From CALBZH01 sp964538515 (GTDB lineage Bacteria; Desulfobacterota; Syntrophobacteria; Syntrophobacterales; Syntrophobacteraceae): DNA of 37,005 bases. Numbering within the stretch: position 1 is the stretch's first letter; each line of letters opens with the position of its first letter. Position numbers and translations under genes: made by a program. The notes below the pieces were generated by a model that made no database searches, was not told where the DNA came from, and saw only the letters and a list, made by a program, of their open reading frames with translations. Positions 16,623 through 24,196 of the stretch are shown one piece after another. The stretch is taken from contig CAZIEW010000060.1 in assembly GCA_964538515.1 (NCBI GenBank), positions 1 to 37,005 of the forward strand. The letters are read 5' to 3'.

Positions 16623-18560
16623 TCAGAGGAGCAGGGACCGCTTGCGGCTTCTGGATTCGTTTTCGGCCGTCACGCGGATGGCGCGACGTCCGGTCACGGG
16701 GCATTCGTGCTCGCAAACGCCGCAGCCGATGCAGCGCTCAGGATCGACTTGCGGGCGCTGAAGCCGGACCTGGATTTCAACCGCAGAGCCAATGGGCAGA
16801 GCTTCATCGAACCGCCGGCCGTCGGGAAGAGAGATCGTGTGGTCCGTGTTGGCTCCGATAAGGTAGCGTTTTTCCATGCCGTCGGCAACGATCCTGAGAT
16901 GATAGTCGCCCGTAGCGAATTGCGCGGCCTTGAGGGTGGCTTTCCGCAAATCGATGGATGATTCAGAAGTCTTTGCGACATGCACGATTCCCCCGCGTAC
17001 AGTCTCGAAGACTTCGTGCACAAAGATCGCCTTGGGACTCACGGGGCAGTTTTCCTGACACACGATGCAGGGCTTGTCCATAGCCCATGGGAGGCAGCGG
17101 CCACGGTCCACGAAGGCCATGCCCAGCCGGATGGGTCCCAACGCGGCGTATTCAAGCAGGCCGCGCTTTTCCGGGAGGCTGATGGGACGGATCGCGGCCG
17201 TGGGGCACACGTGACCGCACGCCACGCAATTGAGCTGGCAGCCGCTCGTGCCGATGCGAAAATTCAGCCTCGGCGTCCAGAGACCTTCAATGCCGCTTTC
17301 CAGGCCGGCTGGTTGAATGATGTTCGTCGGACAGACCCGCATGCACTGGCCGCACTTCAAGCATCTGGCCAGGAAGTCCGCCTCCGCCAAAGCACCTGGT
17401 GGGCGGATGATCTCTGGATTCCAGTTTGATTCCAGATGTCCACCCAGCCTCATGAGGGGAACCGCCGCGACGCCCGAGGCCACCGCAACGGTGAAGCGCC
17501 TCCGTGAGAGATCGGGGGAAGAGTACTCTCCGGATGCCGAGGGTCTGGTGCTGTAAGTGATGCATTGGTGCCGGCAGTCGTCCAGGCAGTTCATGCACAG
17601 CACGCACTCATTGACCCGAATCGTTCCGAGAGGCTCACAGCCTCCTTCGCAATGGGCCTCGCACAGACCGCACTCAGTGCACCCAGCCGATGTCCTGCCC
17701 ACTCTCCAGAGAGCATACTTCCCGAGCACACCGAAGAGTGCTCCCAGAGGGCATACGAATCGGCAATAGAATCGAGGGATCTTGAGGTTGAGAAGAATCG
17801 CGGTGACGAAAATCGATCCGATGAGCCACGCTCCTTCATAGAAGCGTTGGCTCACGCTGATCTTGAGAAGCCCGGAATCGGCCAGTGGAAGAAGGACCAG
17901 ATTGACCGACCGATACACCAGGGGAATCGGGTCGAGGAGGCCAGTTTGAAGCGTTGCGCCGATCATGCGGTCAACCGCGTACAACGATGCCAACGCCGCC
18001 CAAACACCCGTGAGGGCGATGATTGCGGAGGTGATGCGAGCGCTCCGCTTGGTCGTCTTCTTTGCAGCGAAGAAAGCCGCCATGAGGCTCACGGCCACGA
18101 GCCCCACAGCCGGCATGGGTCCGGATAGACCAATTCGAGCGAAGCGGGCAAGCAAGGCGCCGGCTGCAGCCGCTAGAAGAACAATCAAAATAGAGTACTT
18201 GACCGATTGAGCCGGACGAAAACGGTTGAGGCTTCTCTGCACGGAAACGGGCTTGGCACGCCTACCCAGGTAACCAACCAGGTGGTGCATGCTACCGAAA
18301 GGGCAGACCCACGAGCAGAAGAACCTGCCCAAAAGCACCGTGATGGTCACGGTCGCGAGGGCCCAGAGGCAGTCGCGGTAAAGCGATTGCGTGGTAAGGA
18401 GGGTTCCTAGGGCAACCAGGGGATCGAGGTGCAGAAACCAGGATATCGGCCAGCCCCTCAGCCGCCACCACTCGATCCCTAAGGAGCTCGCCACGCAAAA
18501 CCAGAGGAAGAGAGTCAAGAAGAACGTCTGGCTGATTCGCCTGACCGTTACGATTCGCAT
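16623..18560 (-). CDS. Membrane-bound polyferredoxin, NapH-like domain fused to NapG-like ferredoxin domain
   Basis: 645 aa. Residues 1-290 contain several membrane helices and two CxxxCP motifs (C82/C86 and C266/C270), as in NapH/NosR/CcoG-type quinol-linked proteins. Two 4Fe-4S motifs follow (C294, C297, C300, C304 and C319, C322, C325, C329). A twin-arginine-like SRRRF at 352-356 with a hydrophobic stretch comes next. A NapG-like region then has four further cysteine groups: C400-C410, C441-C452, C489-C505 and C610-C620. The likely role is moving electrons between the quinone pool and periplasmic partners. NapG and NapH are separate proteins in nitrate-reductase operons, so the fusion is notable. 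No nap catalytic subunit is near. Neighbours are a DUF362 protein and an Fe-S AKR. Confidence 0.85.
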   Translation of the reverse strand: MRIVTVRRISQTFFLTLFLWFCVASSLGIEWWRLRGWPISWFLHLDPLVALGTLLTTQSLYRDCLWALATVTITVLLGRFFCSWVCPFGSMHHLVGYLGRRAKPVSVQRSLNRFRPAQSVKYSILIVLLAAAAGALLARFARIGLSGPMPAVGLVAVSLMAAFFAAKKTTKRSARITSAIIALTGVWAALASLYAVDRMIGATLQTGLLDPIPLVYRSVNLVLLPLADSGLLKISVSQRFYEGAWLIGSIFVTAILLNLKIPRFYCRFVCPLGALFGVLGKYALWRVGRTSAGCTECGLCEAHCEGGCEPLGTIRVNECVLCMNCLDDCRHQCITYSTRPSASGEYSSPDLSRRRFTVAVASGVAAVPLMRLGGHLESNWNPEIIRPPGALAEADFLARCLKCGQCMRVCPTNIIQPAGLESGIEGLWTPRLNFRIGTSGCQLNCVACGHVCPTAAIRPISLPEKRGLLEYAALGPIRLGMAFVDRGRCLPWAMDKPCIVCQENCPVSPKAIFVHEVFETVRGGIVHVAKTSESSIDLRKATLKAAQFATGDYHLRIVADGMEKRYLIGANTDHTISLPDGRRFDEALPIGSAVEIQVRLQRPQVDPERCIGCGVCEHECPVTGRRAIRVTAENESRSRKRSLLL

Positions 18561-18614
18561 GAAGAGTCTGCCTCGTTCATCCGTGAGAAGTTGGCTCCAC
18601 GTGCATCAGCGGGA

Positions 18615-19610
18615 TTAAGCCGTTACCCGGATTGGCTGAAGTCTTTCGAAGTCCTGAGTGCCCGCTCCGGCCTCCGCGGCTTTGCCGATGAAGGGGATGT
18701 CCTGAGCGCTTCTTCCGAGCAGGGTTGCACCGAAGGCATCCGCAGCCACCTGGTCCGTGCTGACGATCAGCGTGTTGGTCTGTTTGAGGTCGCCGAGCGA
18801 GCCGCCCGTCGGCCCGTTGGTCATCATGGTGAACGTGCCGTCCAGGATAACCAAGGTGGGCTTGATCATCAGGGCAAGCTCCTGGATCAGGCGATGAATG
18901 TCCTGGTGGAAAATGTTCCGGCGGCCTCCCAGGAGTCCGTACCAGTTCTTGAGGCTCATCGATGCGCCGCTGCGGTGATGGTCTTTCACGGGTGCCATCC
19001 CGATGACCTTGTTGACTCTCTTGAAAGGCTCATAAAGCAGAGGCCACTTTCTGATGAGGATGCCTCCTGAAACCGTCGTGGGGTGGAAGTCGGTTTGGCG
19101 CGGCAAGGCGAGACGAGCCCCGGACGATCGAGCGGCTTCGCCGATGCCCGTGAGCGCAAAACAGCTCTCCGGGTCATTGATCGGGTTGTCCGTCACCGTG
19201 ACCGAAGCTGCTCCAGCATGGATACAAAGCCGCACCACTTCCGATACAAGGTCCGGATGCGTTGTCGCACACAGAATGGCGGGAGTCGCGAAGGCCGCGT
19301 TGACCTTGATGAGGACGTGATCTCCTTGTTTCACAAAGGTCTCAATGCCTCCCAGGGATTTCAGTGCAAGATTTACTGTCCGGGTCCGGTCATCCCCTGT
19401 GGCAATGCACATTTGGCTGGTGAGTCCGGGGATCGAGAAATCCGGCAGCAAAACCGAGCCTGAATCACCGTCCGATGAGGCTGCGGGCCCCTTGGAATCA
19501 TGGAGCAGGAATCCTGCGAGGCTCGAAGCGGCGATGAGCGCCCCTGCCTTAACGGACCTCAGGAGGAACTCTCTGCGGGTGTGCGGATGTTCATCAAGGT
19601 CCTCAATCAC
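18615..19610 (-). CDS. Tat-exported DUF362-domain protein
   Basis: 331 aa. The N-terminus has a Tat motif (TRREFLLR at 11-18) followed by a hydrophobic helix (AGALIAASSLAGFLL), so it is probably periplasmic or membrane-tethered. The rest matches the DUF362 fold, with landmarks KVNAAF, THPDLV, TVTDNP, LKNWYGLLGG and the NTLIVSTDQVAADA stretch. Biochemical function is unknown. Family members often neighbour Fe-S proteins. The start is GTG at 19610, with AAGGAG 7 bp upstream, in a GTGA overlap with the stop of the preceding DUF6599 gene. The polyferredoxin gene follows after 54 bp. No cysteine cluster is visible in this member, so its partner polyferredoxin may supply the electron carriers. Confidence 0.85.
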   Translation of the reverse strand: MIEDLDEHPHTRREFLLRSVKAGALIAASSLAGFLLHDSKGPAASSDGDSGSVLLPDFSIPGLTSQMCIATGDDRTRTVNLALKSLGGIETFVKQGDHVLIKVNAAFATPAILCATTHPDLVSEVVRLCIHAGAASVTVTDNPINDPESCFALTGIGEAARSSGARLALPRQTDFHPTTVSGGILIRKWPLLYEPFKRVNKVIGMAPVKDHHRSGASMSLKNWYGLLGGRRNIFHQDIHRLIQELALMIKPTLVILDGTFTMMTNGPTGGSLGDLKQTNTLIVSTDQVAADAFGATLLGRSAQDIPFIGKAAEAGAGTQDFERLQPIRVTA

Positions 19611-20614
19611 GGTGCGGCTCCTTGGAGGGTCTTGTCAAGCTCAACGGCCAGCCCGAGCGCCGGCTCTCGTTTGTCCGCCTCGTGGACCCCCGCGAAGTAG
19701 CGTCCACGAGTCAACACCAGCTCGTAGCTATCCAGGATGGAAATCACTTTCAGGCCAGGTATCGGGCTGGTGTGGGTCTCCACCTTGCCCCCGTTCTGCA
19801 CGAGAAACGTCTCATAGGCCGACGCGAGGGCGGCCGCTTCTTGCTCGCTCTTCCGACGGGAAACGAATGCCGTCATGGAGACACCGTCCAGCGAGTACGT
19901 GGCAATGAATACCTGGTTGAGGCCTTCGAACCCGAAGACATCGGACGAGAGGAGGCTGATGGTCCCCTGGTCCAATCCCGCTGGTGGGAAAAGGGCCATC
20001 TCGCTCACTTCCCCGCCCGTTTGAGCCGGAGTACTCCTAACGAAATTTGCTCCGTAGTCGAGCATGTCCTTAAGCATCGTCTCGCTGGAGGCCACAATCT
20101 CGACGTAATAGTGGCCGTGGACGAAGAACAGCGCATTCTGGGAGTGATAGGCAAATCGCGTGAATGGATCTTCCTGAGCATCGGCGCGGCGTTGCGAGCT
20201 GTAGACTGAAAAGGCATTGCGCATCTCACTCATATCATAGACGAAAACCTCCATCCAGGAGGAGGCGTCATCGGTTCGAACGAACCGCTGGCAAAGCATG
20301 TGTTGAAAGCCGGCAGAGAGGTAAAGCTCCGCTTTTCCGTCGATCTTCTCCGATAGAGTGTCGGGCCCAAAACTCTCCGGGGCGGAGAGCGCGCGCATTC
20401 CTTGGCCTAGAGCGTGTTGAAGGACTTGGCTTTGGGAGGAGGTTGGTTCAACTGTGGTTGCAGGGCTTTCCTTGATGGCAACGGGTGCGATGATCGTTGG
20501 ATCGAAACGCGATTGTGTGCGAAGGACCCAGAACATGATTCCCCCAAGAGCCAACAAAATGAGCAATCCCACGGTCGTCTCTCGTTTCGAGGAATTGCCG
20601 CTCTCCAATCTCAT
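19607..20614 (-). CDS. DUF6599-like membrane-anchored protein
   Basis: 335 aa when started at the ATG at 20614, chosen because AAAGGAG lies about 6 bp upstream. A longer in-frame start at 20659 lacks this. The N-terminus is a short basic tail followed by one membrane helix (VGLLILLALGGIMFWVL). The remainder is a soluble, probably periplasmic domain with two similar halves (FVYDMSEMRNAFSVYSSQRR and MTAFVSRRKSEQEAAALASAYETFL). This matches what I know of DUF6599, which is found beside DUF362 genes in Desulfobacterota. Function is unknown. It is the first gene of the block and overlaps the next gene by 4 bp. Confidence 0.7.
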   Translation of the reverse strand: MRLESGNSSKRETTVGLLILLALGGIMFWVLRTQSRFDPTIIAPVAIKESPATTVEPTSSQSQVLQHALGQGMRALSAPESFGPDTLSEKIDGKAELYLSAGFQHMLCQRFVRTDDASSWMEVFVYDMSEMRNAFSVYSSQRRADAQEDPFTRFAYHSQNALFFVHGHYYVEIVASSETMLKDMLDYGANFVRSTPAQTGGEVSEMALFPPAGLDQGTISLLSSDVFGFEGLNQVFIATYSLDGVSMTAFVSRRKSEQEAAALASAYETFLVQNGGKVETHTSPIPGLKVISILDSYELVLTRGRYFAGVHEADKREPALGLAVELDKTLQGAAP

Positions 20615-21045
20615 AGGCGCTCCTTTACAGGAGGGGTTCGACGCGCTCGAAAGGGTCAAGACCTGAGGGGCTCGCAGGACGGGATCTTATCAGGAGGCCG
20701 TGCAGGAGGGAAGCCCCTCCATCGGCAGAACCTGCTGCAGGCCGATTGATGGTCTTCTTGAAAGCGAGATGATCCGCACCATATTGATTTACCGGGGGTT
20801 GGCGTGAAATCTGCAAATAAATTCAGGTGAATTCCCTTCGGCTATCATCCTGTTCTCTTCTTTTGTCGTGAAGCTCGTTGGTTTGTCGAGATTGGGCGCT
20901 TGAAGAATCACATTGCTTCCATTAAATTGGGAGGATGAAACAGACAGCATGCTGCAGGCCGGTGGGTTTGAAAGGTGTGATCGCTCCGGCCCTCACCATG
21001 AGATTGCTGAGAGAGACTTGACAGCGTTGAGGAGAGCACCGGCTC
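20615..21045. promoter_or_regulatory. Divergent intergenic region with dyad and 12-nt direct repeat
   Basis: 431 bp between the minus-strand DUF6599 gene and the plus-strand J-protein gene, with no convincing gene. Three elements are visible. The dyad AATTCA-GG-TGAATT lies at 20820-20833. The direct repeat TGCTGCAGGCCG lies at 20733-20744 and 20950-20961. A possible plus-strand promoter reads TTGAAG (20900-20905), a 17-bp spacer, TAAATT (20923-20928). No equally clear minus-strand promoter was found. The dyad and repeat are candidate operators. Confidence 0.4.
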
Positions 21046-21960
21046 ATGTCTAATGTGGACTACTATCGGATTCTGGGCATCGCTCCGGATGCCTCACCTG
21101 AAGACATCAAGAAGGCGTATCGCAAACTGGCGCTTGAAACGCATCCAGACAGGAACCCCAACAATCCCAGAGCAGAGGAGCGCTTCAAGCGGGTCAGCGA
21201 GGCCTATGGGGTACTGGTCGACCCACAAAAGCGAGCCCAATACGACAATTACCGGAAGTTTGGCTTCGGGCCGTCGTCGAACGGTTTCGGACAGTCCTCA
21301 CAGAATGGCTTCGGCTATTCACAGGATGAGATCTTTCGAGACTTTTTCAGCAGCCGGCACGGTCAAGATGTCTTCTCGGAGATGCAGCGGGAATTCCAGC
21401 GAATGGGAATCCGTTTCGATGATTCCTTCATCAACCGGATGTTTTTTGGAGATAAGACCATCTTCTTCCATGGGATGTTTGGGCCCGGTGGTCAGCGCAC
21501 GTTCCGCTATTCGTACACGTTTGGCAAGAAACCGAACGGGTACCGGCCTCCTCAAACGGATGCCTCGTCAACACCTCAGACTCTCTATCAAAAGCCTGCC
21601 AGGGGCTTGCTGGGAGAGAGTATTTCGCTCCTAGCCAAGGCAGGGAAAAAGGTCGGCAGCTTCATCCTGGATAAGGCGGTGAGACTGCTTCATGGTCCGC
21701 AGAGGGTGGCGGATTCCGTGGAAGAGCCCTCCGGACATTCAGATGTGACCTATGAGCTCGTGATCACGCCGAGGGAGTCCGTGAAAGGCGCCGTGGTTGA
21801 GGTCGAGCTACCCCATTGGGGGATGTCCAAACGTGTTTCAGTGCGTATCCCGCCCGGCGTACGGTCCGGAACTCGCCTCAGGCTTAAGGAGATGGGGCCG
21901 CCGATTTCGGGGCAGACGCGACACCGCGGGGACCTCTATTTGCAGTTGCGGGTTGCATAG
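21046..21960 (+). CDS. Short J-domain (DnaJ/CbpA-like) co-chaperone
   Basis: 304 aa. Residues 1-70 form a complete J domain with HPD at 33-35, needed to stimulate a DnaK ATPase. The middle is rich in Phe, Gly and Ser (FGFGPSSNGFGQSSQNGFGYSQ), then a Phe/Met-rich segment (FINRMFFGDKTIFFHGMFG). The last ~70 residues (TYELVITPRESVKGAVVEVELP, RIPPGVRSGTRLRLKEMG, GDLYLQLRV) match one DnaJ/CbpA substrate-binding domain. The DnaJ zinc-finger CxxCxGxG repeats are absent, as is one of the two C-terminal domains, so it is not canonical DnaJ. A GAGGAG lies 11 bp before the ATG. It is monocistronic, ending at the terminator at 22015-22041. Confidence 0.88.
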   Translation: MSNVDYYRILGIAPDASPEDIKKAYRKLALETHPDRNPNNPRAEERFKRVSEAYGVLVDPQKRAQYDNYRKFGFGPSSNGFGQSSQNGFGYSQDEIFRDFFSSRHGQDVFSEMQREFQRMGIRFDDSFINRMFFGDKTIFFHGMFGPGGQRTFRYSYTFGKKPNGYRPPQTDASSTPQTLYQKPARGLLGESISLLAKAGKKVGSFILDKAVRLLHGPQRVADSVEEPSGHSDVTYELVITPRESVKGAVVEVELPHWGMSKRVSVRIPPGVRSGTRLRLKEMGPPISGQTRHRGDLYLQLRVA

Positions 21961-22014
21961 ATGTGTTGCCCTGGGGGCCGCTCGAGCGAGTTGATGGTCG
22001 TCTGGTCCAAGAAG

Positions 22015-22041
22015 ATCCCCAGCTTCAGCGAGGCTGGGGAT
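22015..22041. terminator. Bidirectional terminator between the J-protein and thioesterase genes
   Basis: ATCCCCAGC (22015-22023) and GCTGGGGAT (22033-22041) form a perfect 9-bp stem with a 9-nt loop. T-rich tails follow on both strands (TTTCTGTT on +, CTTCTT on -). It lies between two convergent genes. Confidence 0.7.
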
Positions 22042-22059
22042 TTCTGTTGGTACGCGACT

Positions 22060-22467
22060 CTAAGCCAAAGCCTCGCGCTTGCGATACACAAGCGCCTGAC
22101 TCCGCGCCACCAGCTCATTGCTCGCCTTCTCGGTGACGATGATGTCGTACAGCGCGGTAGCACCTCCCCTGCTCACCTCTTTCGCTTCCGCAATCAGATG
22201 ATCCCCTGCCTTGGTCGCACGCAAGAAGGTTACGCTGACATTGAGGGCCACGGCTTTCTGCCCGTGCGAGTTGCTCGCCGCGGCAAAGGCGATGTCACCC
22301 AGTCCGAACACGACGGCGCCGTGGGTGATTCCGTGGAAATTCAGCATCGACTCGGTCACGATCAGCGAAACGCGGCTGTAACCGGAATCGATCGCTTCCA
22401 CTGAGGCTCCCAGGAATCGCGTATAGGCGTCCCTTTCGATGATTGCGGTGATCTCGGGCTTGATCAT
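22060..22467 (-). CDS. PaaI-family hotdog thioesterase
   Basis: 135-aa single-domain hotdog protein. The family core NFHGITHGAVVFGLGDIAFAAA spans about 43-64 and has the conserved Asn43, His49-Gly and Asp58 of PaaI-type acyl-CoA thioesterases. These hydrolyse CoA thioesters of aromatic or medium-chain acids in the cytoplasm. The exact substrate cannot be told from sequence. The length is typical. It lies 115 bp downstream of the cyclase-family gene on the same strand and probably shares its transcript. It ends close to the bidirectional terminator. Confidence 0.88.
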   Translation of the reverse strand: MIKPEITAIIERDAYTRFLGASVEAIDSGYSRVSLIVTESMLNFHGITHGAVVFGLGDIAFAAASNSHGQKAVALNVSVTFLRATKAGDHLIAEAKEVSRGGATALYDIIVTEKASNELVARSQALVYRKREALA

Positions 22468-22582
22468 GTCTCGAACCCTGTATGAATCGCATCTTATGTC
22501 GGGGCGTGGGTCGTGCCGTGCCAGCCTCCCGAAACGATGTGTCGTCGCCGATGGGCCGGCGAGACCGGGCAGAGGAATGCGA

Positions 22583-23212
22583 TCAGGTTCCCTCCGGTGC
22601 GGCGACTACGACCACACGACACGGAGCGCCGCTTGTACCGATCAGCTTCAACGGAAACGCAAAGAGCTCTCCTCGCTTGGGTACTCCAGCGACCGCGGTC
22701 AGATCAAGATCCTCGACAAGAAAAACGCCGGCCTGTGCAAGTCGCTTATGAAATTCGAGCTCCGGGGCCCCTTCGACCAGTACGGTACCTCCAAGAGCCC
22801 AAACCTGAGCAGAAAGCCCAATCAGATGGTCCAGAGCGCTCTTTGTGATTTGGGACGTCCCACCGGCTCCCATTCGCAGGAAGAGGATGGGCTCCCCGTT
22901 GTAGGCCCCGGTCATTGCCGCCAGGAAGTCTTGGCTGCAACATCCAGGCATGTCTATCAGAAAGTACCGGCCGACCAGTTTATGGACCGGCATGGAATCC
23001 AAGGTCGGACCGTCGGCAACGAAATGGGCCGGAGCATCGATGTGGGTTCCCGTCTGAGTCCCGAGCTCCACACGGGAGACCCGGAAGCCCTGCTCGGCCA
23101 CCGAGCACCACTCTGTGCATCGGAACGGAGGGTCGGCGTAGCTCCCCAAACGATAGATGGGGAGGGTGTCGTCAAGGGATCTGGTCAGGTCGATGAAGGT
23201 GCGTCGGGCCAT
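22583..23212 (-). CDS. Cyclase-family (kynurenine formamidase-like) metal-dependent hydrolase
   Basis: 209 aa from the ATG at 23212, which has GAGGT 8 bp upstream. A TTG at 23236 is the longer option. The family motif is present as QTGTHIDAPAHF (53-64), with likely metal ligands H57, D59 and H63. The first ligand of the usual HxGTHxD motif is Gln53 instead of His. The conserved C-terminal region (LVEDLDLTAVAG) is also present. Relatives include KynB and isatin hydrolase, which open amide or lactam bonds. No tryptophan-degradation genes are near, so the substrate is unknown and the name KynB is not justified. Confidence 0.82.
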   Translation of the reverse strand: MARRTFIDLTRSLDDTLPIYRLGSYADPPFRCTEWCSVAEQGFRVSRVELGTQTGTHIDAPAHFVADGPTLDSMPVHKLVGRYFLIDMPGCCSQDFLAAMTGAYNGEPILFLRMGAGGTSQITKSALDHLIGLSAQVWALGGTVLVEGAPELEFHKRLAQAGVFLVEDLDLTAVAGVPKRGELFAFPLKLIGTSGAPCRVVVVAAPEGT

Positions 23213-23311
23213 AGCTTCGACCTCAAACGGCTGCAACCATTCTCACAAGAGTAAAGGGACAACGGCTCCGGACGGAGTGAGCGATCTTCAGACTTTCGTG
23301 TCGACGTCCTT

Positions 23312-23320
23312 CTTATAGCA
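23312..23320 (-). promoter_or_regulatory. Extended -10 promoter candidate for the cyclase/thioesterase pair
   Basis: On the minus strand the sequence TGCTATAAG (23320 to 23312) is an extended -10 (TGN plus TATAAG), about 95 bp upstream of the cyclase ATG. A -35 is not clear (TTAGAC with a 19-bp spacer at best). The region 23241-23406 holds no gene. Confidence 0.4.
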
Positions 23321-23406
23321 CGAGGTGGATCAACAGGTCTAAGGGTGATCGATCCTCCAAGATCGCGCTTGTGGGGTCGAAATTGCGTGGTATCGCTGAC
23401 AGGATG

Positions 23407-24189
23407 TCAGCTCAGCTCGATCCCGGGACCCGGATGATGCTGGTCGCCGATCTCGAAGCGAACGCCGCGCCATTCCTCGCGCGTTAACAGAGCACGGTAA
23501 GCTTTTTCCAGGATTTTTGGATGGTTGTTGGTTTCACTGAGGTGGGCGAACACGACGGTTTTCAACCGATCGTGCAGAAGCTCTTCGATTAACCGAAAGG
23601 TATCGTCATTTGAAAGGTGGCCATGGCGGCTGCGGATTCGCTGTTTCAATTCAGCCGGGTAGGGGCCGGTCAGGAGCATCTGCATGTCGTGGTTCGCCTC
23701 GATCACCAGGGCGCTGCAATCTCTCAGGCGTGCGCGCACGAGCTGTGTTGCGGTCCCGCAGTCCGTGCAGATACCGAGACGTGAGCCATTGTGGGTGACA
23801 ACGAATCCTGCCGGTTCGGCGGCGTCGTGGGAAATCGTGAAGGGCTCGATGAGGAGATCGCCGATGGCGAAGGCTGTGCCGGTTTGAAACAACTGCCTGC
23901 TGGGGAGTTTGCCCACTTGGGCAGGAAGCTGTTCAAGAGTTCCCTGGCTCAGAAAGACGGGCAAGTCGAATCGTCTGCTGAGTGTCCCCACCCCACGAAC
24001 GTGGTCTTGATGCTCGTGGCTCAGGATAATGCCGCTCAGCTCGCTCGCGCCGAAGCCTGTGCTCTCGATTCGGCGCAGGATTTCCTTGGCGCTCAAACCC
24101 GCATCGAACAAGATGCGGGTTGTTTCGCTGCAAACGAGGATCGAATTGCCTTTGGATCCGCTCGCAAGAACTTGAAACAGCAAGCCCAT
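23407..24189 (-). CDS. YycJ/WalJ-like MBL-fold metallo-hydrolase
   Basis: 260 aa from the ATG at 24189. A TTG at 24213 would overlap the upstream gene. The N-terminus VLASGSKGNSILV and the metal motif SHEHQDH (H58, H60, D62, H63) define a metallo-beta-lactamase fold close to YycJ/WalJ, proposed nucleases or phosphodiesterases. Other conserved pieces are ISHDAAEPAGF, GICTDCG, ALVIEANHD and GHLSNDD. It starts 7 bp after the M16 peptidase stop and is probably the last gene of the long minus-strand operon. Confidence 0.85.
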   Translation of the reverse strand: MGLLFQVLASGSKGNSILVCSETTRILFDAGLSAKEILRRIESTGFGASELSGIILSHEHQDHVRGVGTLSRRFDLPVFLSQGTLEQLPAQVGKLPSRQLFQTGTAFAIGDLLIEPFTISHDAAEPAGFVVTHNGSRLGICTDCGTATQLVRARLRDCSALVIEANHDMQMLLTGPYPAELKQRIRSRHGHLSNDDTFRLIEELLHDRLKTVVFAHLSETNNHPKILEKAYRALLTREEWRGVRFEIGDQHHPGPGIELS

Positions 24190-24196
24190 GGAACGC

